64,000 nucleotides of DNA from Desulfomonile tiedjei (GTDB taxonomy: Bacteria > Desulfobacterota > Desulfomonilia > Desulfomonilales > Desulfomonilaceae), in contig JACRDF010000014.1 in assembly GCA_016212925.1 (NCBI GenBank), positions 62,001 through 126,000 on the forward strand, in the 5' to 3' direction. The position numbers were made by a program, and so were the translations under genes. Position 1 is the stretch's first letter. Each line of letters begins with the position of its first letter. Below, in pieces: positions 24,321 through 33,180 of the stretch. The notes beneath the pieces are model-generated. The model was not told where the DNA came from. It worked only from the letters and a program-made list of their open reading frames with translations, and ran no database searches.

Positions 24321-24837
24321 GGATCTCCTCCCGTTACAACAAGAATAAATCCTCGTGCACTCCCGTGCAAAAGCCCGGCTTTCCACTCGCTGCGAGTCTC
24401 TATCAGCAATTGATAAGAGTTCGATTTCCCGCGGTGAAGATTCGCCGGGTGAGGCAAGTCCGATTTCGGCACGAGCCCATCATCACGAACGCCACTCACG
24501 AGCATGGCCGGACTTCGCTCCGGAGGCCCATTCGAACGCATCTAACCTTCTTCATGGCTTGAAAGTGAACGCGTATGATCCATACGCGTACCGATTAAAC
24601 ATTTTTTTGCGAATGATTTCAAGAGCCGTTCACGCCCGCCGGTCAATGCGCGCTACCACGACCGGGGCCGCGGGGCCTTTTGGAACGTGCTGTTCACCCA
24701 AGCTTTCAAGGGGTTCGTCCTTGACTTCCCGGCCTTTTTTCCTTATTTTCGGTGAGATTGCCTGATGGAGAAAAATTAATAAAGTGTTTCCTTCCTTTGA
24801 AACAATTCTGGGATGTCTGTGTCTGAATGGGGTAAGT
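24321..24837. other. Divergent spacer between dapL and the ECF sigma gene
   Basis: About 517 bases with no supportable gene. It must hold promoters for both directions. A GGAAC word at 24680-24684 resembles an ECF -35 core but lacks a convincing -10 partner. Confidence 0.4.
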
Positions 24838-25443
24838 ATGCTCCTGATCTCGGTTTTCAACGCAGAAACTGACGAAGATCGAGATGTTGTGCGGAGATGC
24901 CTACAGGGTGAGCGAGAGGCGTTCGATATCCTTGTTGAAAAGTATTACAAGAAGATCTATAACCTCTCCTACAGATTTGTGGGAGACTCAGAGGAAGCAA
25001 ACGACTTAGCACAAGAGATTTTCACGGCGGCCTATCAGAATCTGAAGAAGTTCAGGGGTGATGCAAAATTCTCGACGTGGCTGTTTCAAATCGCCACAAA
25101 CAGAGGAAAGAACAGGTTCAAGTACCTAAAGCGCCGCGGGTACTTCGCCAATCGAGGACAATCGGACGGCGACGATGATCGGGATGCGCTGAAAAAGGCC
25201 ATACCTGATTTGTCTACCAATCCCGAGACCTTGTTGGCGGGAAAACAGATTCAGAAGATTGTTCAGGATGCAATCAACGAACTCGACCCTGATCACAAAG
25301 AGATAGTGATTCTCAGGGACATCGAAGGGTTCTCATACGATGAAATAGCCAAGATGCTTGATCTTCCGGAAGGAACCACCAAATCTCGCCTGCATAGGGC
25401 GCGGATGGTTGTAAAAGAAAAATTGAAGAAGGTCCTGTCATGA
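24838..25443 (+). CDS. ECF-type RNA polymerase sigma factor
   Basis: 201-residue sigma70-family factor of the extracytoplasmic-function group, directing RNA polymerase to a stress regulon. Region 2 is visible (EREAFDILVEKYYKKIYNLS ... ANDLAQEIFTAAYQNL ... FSTWLFQIATN), as is region 4 (LDPDHKEIVILRDIEGFSYDEIA ... GTTKSRLHRAR). GTG at 24784 is an alternative start. The ATG at 24838, giving the standard ECF length, is preferred. Its stop overlaps the anti-sigma start by 4 bp, the classical sigma/anti-sigma arrangement. Confidence 0.92.
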   Translation: MLLISVFNAETDEDRDVVRRCLQGEREAFDILVEKYYKKIYNLSYRFVGDSEEANDLAQEIFTAAYQNLKKFRGDAKFSTWLFQIATNRGKNRFKYLKRRGYFANRGQSDGDDDRDALKKAIPDLSTNPETLLAGKQIQKIVQDAINELDPDHKEIVILRDIEGFSYDEIAKMLDLPEGTTKSRLHRARMVVKEKLKKVLS

Positions 25444-26351
25444 GTGATTGTGATCGAATCAGCGCTTTATTCGGGGATGTCTATGACGAGCAAATGGACG
25501 GGGAGAGCAAGAAGGTTTTTGACCAACATCTTCACCACTGTCCTGGCTGTCGAGAAGACATGAAATGGTACGGAATTACGGTGCGAGCACTGACCAACCT
25601 CGAGCAGGTCTCCCCGCCACCGAATTTCGTAGCCCAAGTCAACGCGAGACTCCAATCATCACCCGCCTCCTCCTCATTTCTGGATTTTTTCAAGAACTTC
25701 TTTTCTTCCACGCCCTATTTGCCATTACCAGCGGGAGTAGCAGCTCTCGCGTTCGTGGCTGTCATCGGAATTGTTGTGTATAATCAGCAATATATGGAGA
25801 TAGTGCCTTCCGTGGCATATAGTGGTCCCACTCAAACCGCGGCAGTCAGGTCCACGGCGGAGGCCAGGAGCGCGGTTGGAGGCACAGCGACCCTTCCGGC
25901 GAACCAGATGCAGGTTTCAGGCGTCCTCACCCAGGCGTCCGAGACCTCGCCTTCGAGTCCCGCCGGAACCCTTCCCCTTTATTCAATGGCACCCCCCAGT
26001 TCATTTCAAAGCAACCTAGGAATCAGAGGCGAGAGTCTTGCCACTATCGCGGACAGGATGGGTGCGGATAACCTGACAGTCGAAAGCCCGAGTATTGACA
26101 TCGCCCTGGAATCGCTGAAGAAAATATTACCCAATATTCAAGGTCAGCTTGTTGACCAAAGGACCCCCGGCAACGGAGGCGTTGTAGTGGGTGTTCTTAT
26201 TCCCCCCAGCGCGTACGGTCGCCTTACCACCGAACTGATCAACCACGGCGCGGTCGAAACCGGTGCGGGCTCGGAAGCCCAGCCTGTGGCCCCTCTGAAG
26301 AAGGAAGGCAACAACGTCCTGCTCTACATTCGATTCGTTCGTACCCCCTAG
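25440..26351 (+). CDS. Zinc-finger anti-sigma factor, membrane-anchored
   Basis: 303 residues. The N-terminal cytoplasmic anti-sigma domain has a ZAS zinc site: His30-x3-Cys34-x2-Cys37 in QHLHHCPGCRED. One membrane segment follows at about residues 97-115 (AGVAALAFVAVIGIVVYN), then a Ser/Ala/Pro-rich periplasmic stretch and a folded C-terminal domain (IDIALESLKKILPNIQGQLV ... VVVGVLIPPSAYGRL) probably sensing an envelope signal. It overlaps the sigma gene by 4 bp. The signal is unknown; a redox or envelope cue would be typical for ZAS proteins. Confidence 0.88.
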   Translation: MSDCDRISALFGDVYDEQMDGESKKVFDQHLHHCPGCREDMKWYGITVRALTNLEQVSPPPNFVAQVNARLQSSPASSSFLDFFKNFFSSTPYLPLPAGVAALAFVAVIGIVVYNQQYMEIVPSVAYSGPTQTAAVRSTAEARSAVGGTATLPANQMQVSGVLTQASETSPSSPAGTLPLYSMAPPSSFQSNLGIRGESLATIADRMGADNLTVESPSIDIALESLKKILPNIQGQLVDQRTPGNGGVVVGVLIPPSAYGRLTTELINHGAVETGAGSEAQPVAPLKKEGNNVLLYIRFVRTP

Positions 26352-26633
26352 ACAGATTTATCCTTAATCTTCGTCCCAATTGATGTTTTGTTCGCGAGCA
26401 GACGAGGCCGCAGAGCGGCGGTCTGCCGCGCGAAGACATCCCCTCCCCTGGTTGACATCCCGATCGTTTCACTCCAAGATCCGTGCGTGACTGCTTTGGA
26501 CGTTCGTGGCTGTTGCGAGCAACACAGCGGTTTTCCGGTTCGGCAATCATTTTGGATGCGGTCGCGGGCTGAATTGATAGGCCTTTCACCGGACCGAATA
26601 GTGCGTAAGTAAAAAAAGGGAGGACAAAGTCCG

Positions 26634-27710
26634 TTGAAACTGGGAATCATAGGCCTGCCGGGCAGCGGGAAAACCACGGTGTTCCGGGCACTCACAGGGG
26701 GTATTGAATCCGCGGATCGCAGGGGAGGACCGGATCAGCCTGCGCTCGGGGTGGTGATGGTTAATGATCCTCGCATGGATTTTCTCGCGGACCACCATAG
26801 GCCCAAAAAGGTCACTCCCGTCCATGTGGAATATCTGGATATCGCAGGGATAACCGGTGAAGGCAAACCGGGGCGGTCAATCGGCGACAAAGTTCTCGCA
26901 CACATCCGCCCGTTGGATGCTTTGGTTCATTGCGTAAGGTTCTTCGACTCGTCGTCGCTCGGCTCCCCTCGTCCTCTGGAGGACTTCAAGGCTGCAGAAG
27001 AAGAGATGATTCTGACCGACCTGGCCGTGGTGGAAAAACGCGTGGAACGGGTTTCCAAGGACGTGCAAAGAGGACGCAAAGACCTTGCAGAAGAGCTGAA
27101 TCTGCTTGAACAGGCCAGGTCCATGTTGGATGACGGAAAACCCTTGAGGCTTTTTCCGCCCGCCATGGAATCGGAAAAGCTCCGAGGATTCGCTTTCCTG
27201 TCGTGCAAACCACAATTGGTGTTGGTGAACGCGGGCGAGAATAAATCGCCTTCCGAGATTGAGACCGCGCTGAACCACATCAGAGAACATTTGGCGGACC
27301 ATCCCGACGTTGCCCTGGATTATCTTTACGCGGACGCGGAAGCTGAAATAGCCCGACTGAGCCCCGAGGACGCTCAGGAATTCCTAAACGAGATGGCGCT
27401 GGAAGAGGGGGCGAAAGACAGGATCATAAAGAAGTCGTTCGAACTTCTGAGCCTTATAGTCTTTTTCACCGCGGGGGAGCCTGAGGTCAGGGCCTGGCAA
27501 CTCGAAAAAGGAAAAACAGCGCTGAAGGCTGCCGGGACGGTTCACTCCGACATGGAAAGGGGTTTTATCCGGGCCGAGGTTGTGGCATTCGAGGATTTCA
27601 AGGCCGCGGGCTCCCTGGCGGCAGCCCACAAAGCAGGAAAAGTGCGGCTGGAGGGAAGAGATTACCCGGTCCGCGACGGCGACATAATTCTGTTCCGGTT
27701 CAACATCTGA
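26634..27710 (+). CDS. ychF: YchF/Obg-family translation-associated NTPase
   Basis: 358 residues. The P-loop IGLPGSGKTTVFRAL near the N-terminus and the DIAGITGEG switch are typical of YchF, an ATPase/GTPase that binds ribosomes and modulates stress translation. A coiled-coil insertion (VEKRVERVSKDVQRGRKDL) occupies the middle, and the C-terminal TGS-like/DUF933 domain ends ...GKVRLEGRDYPVRDGDIILF. NKxD is replaced by VNAGENK, consistent with relaxed nucleotide specificity in YchF. The start is TTG at 26634 after GGGAGGAC. It stands alone; the 282-bp spacer before it contains nothing recognisable. Confidence 0.85.
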   Translation: MKLGIIGLPGSGKTTVFRALTGGIESADRRGGPDQPALGVVMVNDPRMDFLADHHRPKKVTPVHVEYLDIAGITGEGKPGRSIGDKVLAHIRPLDALVHCVRFFDSSSLGSPRPLEDFKAAEEEMILTDLAVVEKRVERVSKDVQRGRKDLAEELNLLEQARSMLDDGKPLRLFPPAMESEKLRGFAFLSCKPQLVLVNAGENKSPSEIETALNHIREHLADHPDVALDYLYADAEAEIARLSPEDAQEFLNEMALEEGAKDRIIKKSFELLSLIVFFTAGEPEVRAWQLEKGKTALKAAGTVHSDMERGFIRAEVVAFEDFKAAGSLAAAHKAGKVRLEGRDYPVRDGDIILFRFNI

Positions 27711-27950
27711 TCCTTGGGGGGGATCGGCTCCTCCGGCGGACGGAATCTTTGCCGGAATCCGGAAGCTGAAAAAAGCATCAATATTTACTGATTACAAATT
27801 TTGATGGGGAGCGGAATTTTGAATGTGGGAACGCGCCTGGGAAATCTGATTTGTACGGTGGCAGCAGCAATTTTTTGGATCGCGTTGGAATGCGAGACCG
27901 CGTCGACTTTCATTGTATATTCCGGCGCGGTTCAACATGCCGGGTCTGGG
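27711..27950. other. Spacer after ychF
   Basis: A GC-rich GGATCGGCTCC...GGAATC area just after the ychF stop may act as a terminator, but no T-run follows. No gene is supported before the small Cys-motif ORF. Confidence 0.35.
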
Positions 27951-28157
27951 ATGCAAATCACCACGCAGCAACCAGGCACCCCGAAAACCATGGCGGCCAA
28001 TCCCAAAGATCCCAGCAGCCCCACCACCCCACTGCCCATAGGTGTCAACAGCCTCGTAGCGTGCTACAGCGGCTGCGTCACCCTCTGCAATCCAGGCTAT
28101 GAACGACAGGAACAGCAGTGTCAGCAGCGTTGCGCAGCTCACTGCTGGAAGGAATAG
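27951..28157 (+). CDS. Candidate small twin-CX3CX3C protein
   Basis: An uncertain 68-residue ORF. Its last 31 residues carry two identical spacings, CYSGCVTLC and CQQRCAAHC, that is CX3CX3C-x10-CX3CX3C, separated by a NPGYERQEQQ turn. This would form a disulfide- or metal-linked helical hairpin. The same frame is open upstream to 27801, where a hydrophobic segment could be a signal sequence. The start is ambiguous (27801, 27951 or 27990), with no strong ribosome site. An open frame on the opposite strand with a signal-like start competes for the same DNA. I list it because the regular Cys spacing is unlikely by chance. Confidence 0.35.
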   Translation: MQITTQQPGTPKTMAANPKDPSSPTTPLPIGVNSLVACYSGCVTLCNPGYERQEQQCQQRCAAHCWKE

Positions 28158-28248
28158 AGGCCTGCGCGGCCGGATGCATGTGTGAGAAACCTTTGAAAGT
28201 TGACGTTTTCTCAGAAATTGGTGATAAGAAAGGACGGAGGCTGAACCA

Positions 28249-28629
28249 TTGCCACCGGTGCGAGTCGTATTCTATCAGGAGGGAGATAAAGTCCCGGTTC
28301 AAGACTGGGTCGACAAGCGCTCTGTTGACGAGCAGGACGCATGTTACGAACGGATCGAGGAGTTAAGGGACTACGGCTATGAGCTTGGATTCCCCGCGGC
28401 AGAACATCTTGAAGATGGAATCTGGCAATTGAGAGTGCGCGTCAAGAAAGTCCGACTGCGTATGTTATACTTCTTTTACGAAAGGAAGACCGCGGCAGTG
28501 ACTCACGGATTTCACAAGGACACCAAGAAGGTTCCTCCGATTGAGATCCAGAAAGCGAAAGACAAAAGGGCGAGGCATCGAACGGGCCCGGAATCTCACA
28601 CCCTTCACTGGGAGCGGGACGATGAATGA
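28249..28629 (+). CDS. RelE/HigB-type toxin (Gp49-like)
   Basis: 126 residues of the phage-derived Gp49/HigB family, mRNA interferases that cut at the ribosome. Signatures: VVFYQEGDKVPVQDWVD at the start, GFPAAEHLEDGIWQLRV, LRMLYFFYE and HGFHKDTKKVPPIEI, with a basic active-site surface. It starts at TTG 28249 after GGACGGAGG. The C-terminal tail (KAKDKRARHRTG...) is longer than usual. The toxin gene precedes its HTH partner and overlaps it by 8 bp, the typical HigBA order. Confidence 0.88.
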   Translation: MPPVRVVFYQEGDKVPVQDWVDKRSVDEQDACYERIEELRDYGYELGFPAAEHLEDGIWQLRVRVKKVRLRMLYFFYERKTAAVTHGFHKDTKKVPPIEIQKAKDKRARHRTGPESHTLHWERDDE

Positions 28630-28972
28630 AAAGAAACTCAGTACTGATGCTGTTGAATGGGCGTATAACCGATATATCAAGGACGACCCTGAAAGAGTCG
28701 CTCATTTGGAACTCGTACGAAAGCAAGCCGCTCTCGCTCAGCAAGTCTACGACGTCCGCAACAAACTCCGCATGACAAGAGAGGATCTGGCCGAATTCTC
28801 AGGGCTGACCGCTGAGGCCATCGAAGACATCGAAGAGTCGGATTACGATGGTGACTGGGATGAGGCGATAGAAAGGATCAACGGGGCTTTCCGCCTCTGG
28901 GTTACAGACGTGATTCTTCCCGTGGCCCAGATGACCCCAGATGACTACTCGGTGAAGGCGGCAAATGCCTGA
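28622..28972 (+). CDS. HTH antitoxin of the HigBA-type pair
   Basis: 116 residues. The start codon at 28622 lies inside the end of the toxin gene (8-bp overlap). An Xre-type helix-turn-helix is visible at about residues 46-72 (YDVRNKLRMTREDLAEFSGLTAEAIEDIEES), flanked by a helical N-terminus and an acidic C-terminus that would neutralise the basic toxin. It probably represses its own operon. The frame is open further upstream, but that part belongs to the toxin in another frame. It borders the TerB-like operon and may mark the edge of an accessory island. Confidence 0.85.
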   Translation: MNEKKLSTDAVEWAYNRYIKDDPERVAHLELVRKQAALAQQVYDVRNKLRMTREDLAEFSGLTAEAIEDIEESDYDGDWDEAIERINGAFRLWVTDVILPVAQMTPDDYSVKAANA

Positions 28973-29327
28973 GGGCCGCGTAGCGTTTCTTCATCGCTCT
29001 TTTGTTCTGAACCCCTCGCTATTTCCTGTCGAGTCGAATCAGAGTCGATGGGTACAGGGGGACGAGGTAAGGCGCCGACGGGTTCCTTGCAGATCTTGTT
29101 GACTGAGCCCTCACCAAACAGCGTCTTTGAGGGGACAAAATTGAGCCCACCGGGGTTCGGCCAACCAAGTAGTCCCTAATGATATCGGCAAGTTGACCCT
29201 GCCGAAAAGTACCCCCATTTGTTGTAATTCGATGCGCGAAATGGGGGGTCTGAGGTCCCTCCCCCGTGAGGCAAGGGACTAGTTCTGACAACATCACGCA
29301 ATTCCTCGAATAGTGTGAGGCAGCGGC
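28973..29327. other. Spacer between the toxin-antitoxin pair and the minus-strand island
   Basis: About 355 bases between convergent transcripts. No gene or strong hairpin is recognised. Confidence 0.4.
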
Positions 29328-29690
29328 TTATAGTAAGTATTCCGAAGTCGACGCTAATCGTTGGGCATGTGCCTTGCCCTTTTCTGTCAGCTTGTTTTGT
29401 AGCAGACGAATGCCTTTGTCATGACGCAGGGCTTCGTAATCAGGACTGGATAAGTGCCCTACTAGCCCGTGTGATTCTAGTCCTTTGATGGCACTTTGAA
29501 TCCTTACCTGAGACATGTCTGGCAACAGCGTTTTCAAGACTTGGGATATTGATTTGTAAAATGGCGTGGCGTGGCCGACTAGGCTCCCAGTAGACCTGTC
29601 ATAGGCAACTGGATCGATGAAGATTTCGAAAAGAAGTGATTCATCTTCGCTCAATTCTCCCTGAAGCTTGTTGAAATCTTCGTTTGCCAT
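29328..29690 (-). CDS. Winged-helix-like protein at the end of the TerB island
   Basis: 120 residues from the ATG at 29690 (GAGGAGG 7 nt upstream; the frame extends to 29738 without a better site). Not a recognised family, but the C-terminal half (VRIQSAIKGLESHGLVGHL ... LTEKGKAHAQRL) has the layout of a winged helix-turn-helix ending in the usual wing. It is the last gene of the minus-strand island, 219 bp after the previous one, so it may have its own promoter. Possible role: regulator of the island. Confidence 0.6.
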   Translation of the reverse strand: MANEDFNKLQGELSEDESLLFEIFIDPVAYDRSTGSLVGHATPFYKSISQVLKTLLPDMSQVRIQSAIKGLESHGLVGHLSSPDYEALRHDKGIRLLQNKLTEKGKAHAQRLASTSEYLL

Positions 29691-29909
29691 AACAAACCTC
29701 CTCGTTGGAAACTTCTTACAGAATCTTGAGGCAAACAACCCGAGGTAATCACTGAGGAGTCCTTCCGCACCGATCCCCGCGCCGCGTCACTTGCCATCAG
29801 GCTCCCTGCCGCCCCTAAATCGAGTGTTCGCGCTCATTCGTCGCCGGGGGTACCTACTTGCCCGCGTCCAACCTCGCCCTCATAACCCTGTCCAACCGGA
29901 GTCGCGTCA

Positions 29910-30275
29910 TTATACATGCCGGGCTGAACCCAAAGTAATGACGAACATTCCTCTCCATCTTGGCCACTCGGCTCCCTGAGCCACCTTTCCGTCCATTATT
30001 ATTCCCGCTCGGCATAAGTGGACAAGATCAAAAAAAGCATCAGAAATACTTTCAGGAAAACCCTTAAGGAGTTCTGGGGAAAAGGCGAATCCAGTTGGAC
30101 TACTAATGACGAGGGAAAGAGCGGCTTTGAAGGCTAGTTCTGCCTCCTCTCTTGTTGCTACAAGAATTACTCCGTCGGACTTACGATGACACGCCAATCT
30201 CCTGTCACAATGGGGACATATCCCTTCCCAGACCTTCTGAGCTACGGCTTCCACCTCACACGATGAGCGGAGCAT
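29910..30275 (-). CDS. Small zinc-binding-like protein of the island
   Basis: 121 residues, overlapping the 3' end of the preceding membrane-nuclease-like gene by 20 bp. It has a compact Cys motif near the N-terminus (GICPHCDRRLACHR: Cys20, Cys23, Cys29, His30) and then a helical, hydrophobic body (AFKAALSLVISS ... ISDAFFDLVHLCRAGII). The ATG at 30275 has no strong ribosome site, and GTG at 30254 is an alternative. The overlap suggests translational coupling. I do not recognise a family. Confidence 0.55.
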   Translation of the reverse strand: MLRSSCEVEAVAQKVWEGICPHCDRRLACHRKSDGVILVATREEAELAFKAALSLVISSPTGFAFSPELLKGFPESISDAFFDLVHLCRAGIIMDGKVAQGAEWPRWRGMFVITLGSARHV

Positions 30276-31680
30276 CCGTCGTCACCATAAATTCATCAAA
30301 TGCCTCGAACGTCAAATACCTCAACTCCCGTCCCATCAGTGCTGCGAAATCTGCAAGGGCCAGGGTCGTGACTTCTGGGGATTCCGAAGACAACCCCAGA
30401 TCTATTGCAGCCAAACAACTTATGAACTGCTCCTGGCGGGACTGAAGATTCTTTTGAATGAAGATCTCGAATTCTCTTCTCTGCGCCTCCATTTCCCGAC
30501 ACGCTTCATCGCAAAGAGCCACTATTCTAGCCGATTGTTCCGCTGCCAACTGGGCTTGTTTGAGAATAGACAGGCATGAATTATAAGCATGTGATGCCAA
30601 TAAATAACCTGAGACACTCCCAACTACTGCTCCGACCGGACCAAAAACCAGACCAGCTACGGCTCCTGCATAGATGCTCGACATGGTACTAGCACCTGTC
30701 TGCCCCATCATTTCCATCGCTTGACAAGCGGTAATTTCACCTCTGGCGTAGGAGAAAATGGTTACTCCTACCTCAATAGTCCCCGCAGCAACATCCGTAG
30801 CCACGTTAGATTTTGTTAGAGTATCAATTCCCATCTTGGTGGCTCCATGACGGATAATCGTTCCCCCCATTCCTGTCGCCCCACCACGAGTTCCGGCACT
30901 GGCCGCATCTTTCATTGTCTCAATTACAGCATCCTTACCAGTCATCTCGCCTTTAAGCACGGCCATAGCATTTTTCATTCCCGAAATGGCTCCTTTAACA
31001 ATGAACCCCGATGCAGCCGCATATCCAGCCGCAGTTCCTCCTTCTTTTGCCACATATTTGAATTCCTGTTTGGCTGCATACCAATTCGGGCTTTGCGCCG
31101 CTTCCATGTTCTCCTGGTAAGTTGTACCCGAAGACCTTACCGCTCTGGCTTTCAGCTCCCCCGTTACTCTGCGTGCAGTGTCTTTATAATCCTCCGCATA
31201 GATATTTTCTCTCTGTGCGCCCTTTTCAGATATTCTCCGAACCTCGTTTTCTTGTCCTTTGGGGACAAGTTTTCCCATCCCTCGGTATTTGGGCTGGCTC
31301 AACTTCACGGTGGCGACTTTAGGATTGCTCATGGACTTGGCTTGAACTTCCATTATGACCTTCTTGCCATCTGTAATTTCGATGTCCACCGGTGCATGAG
31401 GAGAACCCTGAGCCTCGGTAACGTGCGCTCGCAAAGATGAACCTTTTAGGGCTGCATCTGCGTTAAATTTAGCAGCCTCTATGTACTCAAACAGATTACC
31501 CTGCTTTTTGTCGATCAGCCTTCCAGCCGCCTTTCGCGCTCCCTCGCGCAATGAGTCCATCCCTTCCCGCATGGCATCGCTTTCATCAGCACGAGGGCTG
31601 GAGAAAAAAGCCCCGCTTTGAGAGCCTCCAAATGACACTGGGGAATCCACCGAGTCCTTTTTTGATTTTTTCCCTGGCAT
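30256..31680 (-). CDS. PD-(D/E)XK-like plus glycine-zipper membrane protein
   Basis: 474 residues, no known family assigned. The N-terminal part has a restriction-endonuclease-like pattern: Glu65/Glu68 in NLFEYIEAAKF, Asp99 in APVDIEI, and Glu111-x-Gln113-x-Lys115 in IMEVQAKS, i.e. a D...ExQxK active-site arrangement. A long middle alternates glycine/alanine-rich segments (GGTAAGYAAASGFIVKGAI; GTRGGATGMGGTII), and around residues 340-370 there is a true glycine zipper (AGAVAGLVFGPVGAVVGSVSGYLLA) likely to enter a membrane. A helical tail follows. No signal peptide. It sits 20 bp after another glycine-zipper gene. A membrane-associated nuclease or toxin-like effector is an inference. Confidence 0.7.
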   Translation of the reverse strand: MPGKKSKKDSVDSPVSFGGSQSGAFFSSPRADESDAMREGMDSLREGARKAAGRLIDKKQGNLFEYIEAAKFNADAALKGSSLRAHVTEAQGSPHAPVDIEITDGKKVIMEVQAKSMSNPKVATVKLSQPKYRGMGKLVPKGQENEVRRISEKGAQRENIYAEDYKDTARRVTGELKARAVRSSGTTYQENMEAAQSPNWYAAKQEFKYVAKEGGTAAGYAAASGFIVKGAISGMKNAMAVLKGEMTGKDAVIETMKDAASAGTRGGATGMGGTIIRHGATKMGIDTLTKSNVATDVAAGTIEVGVTIFSYARGEITACQAMEMMGQTGASTMSSIYAGAVAGLVFGPVGAVVGSVSGYLLASHAYNSCLSILKQAQLAAEQSARIVALCDEACREMEAQRREFEIFIQKNLQSRQEQFISCLAAIDLGLSSESPEVTTLALADFAALMGRELRYLTFEAFDEFMVTTDAPLIV

Positions 31681-31700
31681 CTCTTTCCCCTAACAGAGAT

Positions 31701-32708
31701 TCACTGACCTGCCGATTCCAGAAGTTTGCGGCCAACCGTAATGGCTTTGACGTGGTCAGGATCGACTCCTCCCTGTTTGGTCAGTAGCGGGGTTTCAATG
31801 AGAAGTTTCATGACTTGAGCAAACTGAACCGCTACGTGGACTCGTTTTCTTTCCGAAAGGCTGTACTGGGAGTAGTCGGTCCCTGATGTTGAAATGACAT
31901 CCTCAAGGTCATCTAGCACTCTGACCATTCGGGTATGGACCTGATGGATTATGGTACGAAACGCCGTCGCGACGGAGTAAATACCATTCAAGATACTGGT
32001 GGCGTTTTTCATTTCTCCGGCAGCCCTCCCGGCTTCAGCAAGGTTAGTCCGAGATTTGGCTAGGTTTTCTCGTGCCTTGGCAGCAAGCACCAGTCCCCCT
32101 ACTGCAAGCACCGGTCCTGCTACCAAGCCGCCAAGAACTGCCATTCCGCCAGCCATGCCAAGACCACCGGCTGCCAGGGAGCCTCCCCCAAACCATGCTA
32201 AGGTCGCATTAGTTGCTGCAACCCCAGACAAGGTGCTGATCGCGGTTCCTGTTGATGCGGCGGCGAACATCATCGCCCCACCGTAGCTACCTACCCCGAC
32301 AAGCGCCCCTGTTCCCAAGGCGGCGAACCCTCCGATAACTACCTCGTGGGCTTTCAAGGACAAGTCTTTCATTGCAACCAATTGCTCTTTGGTGATGACC
32401 CCACTATGCAGTCCCTCCACAACAGGTTGTCCTTCAAGTTCGACATTTCTGATCCTTTCAAACAGACCTATGAAACGGGACATCGGCTGGTCCCAAATCG
32501 TGAGCTTGGTCTTACCCAGGTCCGCTAGGATATTTGCCGTTTTGTCACGAGAGTTCGTCAATTCCTCTCTGGCATCATCGAAGACCCGTTGGGCCTGACG
32601 ATTGATGTCTGAGGCTTCTTGATTGTCACAGTACGCGTCGTACCCTTTCTTGGCCCCAAAAAGGGCTGTACCCGCGGCGATTCCTATGAGGATTAGAGGC
32701 AGCGGCAT
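31701..32708 (-). CDS. Glycine-zipper membrane protein of the TerB island
   Basis: 335 residues. It starts MPLPLILIGIAAGTALFGAK, a short membrane-inserting helix. Residues about 35-70 form a heptad-rich coiled coil (INRQAQRVFDDAREELTNSRD). A glycine/alanine-rich hydrophobic centre (about residues 125-215) holds repeated GxxxG zippers (GGFAALGTGALVGVGSYGG; GGSLAAGGLGMAGG), then another coiled coil and a helical tail. Such proteins oligomerise in membranes. No catalytic motif is seen. The gene begins 1 bp after the TerB-like stop, so the two are co-transcribed. The general layout recalls membrane components of bacterial conflict or stress modules, but I cannot place it. Confidence 0.7.
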   Translation of the reverse strand: MPLPLILIGIAAGTALFGAKKGYDAYCDNQEASDINRQAQRVFDDAREELTNSRDKTANILADLGKTKLTIWDQPMSRFIGLFERIRNVELEGQPVVEGLHSGVITKEQLVAMKDLSLKAHEVVIGGFAALGTGALVGVGSYGGAMMFAAASTGTAISTLSGVAATNATLAWFGGGSLAAGGLGMAGGMAVLGGLVAGPVLAVGGLVLAAKARENLAKSRTNLAEAGRAAGEMKNATSILNGIYSVATAFRTIIHQVHTRMVRVLDDLEDVISTSGTDYSQYSLSERKRVHVAVQFAQVMKLLIETPLLTKQGGVDPDHVKAITVGRKLLESAGQ

Positions 32709-32709
32709 T

Positions 32710-33126
32710 TTAGTTCCCCTCCTTCTCGGAAAAAAATTGGGTGGCCTCGTAGGCCAGAGCTAGTTGACGCAGTGCCCAGTTTTCCATTGCCAAGACTTCT
32801 TCCTTGGAGGTTTCAAACCCGGCGGCAATCTCCTCTATCAGATGCTTCTCTTCCTTACCGTAGTCTCCATCGGAATGTGCGAGGCCCAGGAGTTCGAGCA
32901 AAACAGCAACTCTTGCCTTTCGGGAATCGAACTCGTGAAGCACTTCTGTGATCTCTCTGGGCTGAATATCACGTTCACGAGGGAACCCCATCTCTCTGTT
33001 CATGAGTTCCATCAGATTCTGTCCCTCCAGGGACAAGTGCGTGTCTGACTCAATGAGCCGTTTGGCGAGGGCAAGAAAAGCCACCTTCTGCTTTTCAGTC
33101 AATAAAGTCAGGAACATGAGATCCAT
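32710..33126 (-). CDS. TerB-like domain protein
   Basis: 138 residues, helical. The segment RVAVLLELLGLAHSDGDYGKEEKHLIEEIAAGF resembles the TerB/tellurite-resistance fold, a helical domain whose acidic loop (HSDGDYGKEE) binds a divalent metal. TerB-type proteins occur in stress and phage-defence modules and link membrane and cytosolic components. There is no membrane segment. It lies between the HTH-membrane gene and the glycine-zipper gene with 54 bp and 1 bp spacing. The other Ter proteins (TerC, TerD, TerZ) are absent here, so this is not a classical ter operon. Confidence 0.75.
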   Translation of the reverse strand: MDLMFLTLLTEKQKVAFLALAKRLIESDTHLSLEGQNLMELMNREMGFPRERDIQPREITEVLHEFDSRKARVAVLLELLGLAHSDGDYGKEEKHLIEEIAAGFETSKEEVLAMENWALRQLALAYEATQFFSEKEGN

Positions 33127-33180
33127 CCCCTCCGTGTTTCATGAAATTCAAAAACATCCCTCTTGGCACTCATGAGAGTT

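Noticed and set aside
29019-29297. Minus-strand frame of 92 codons in the spacer before the TerB island
   Set aside because: No ribosome site, no recognisable motif and low-quality composition; not supportable.
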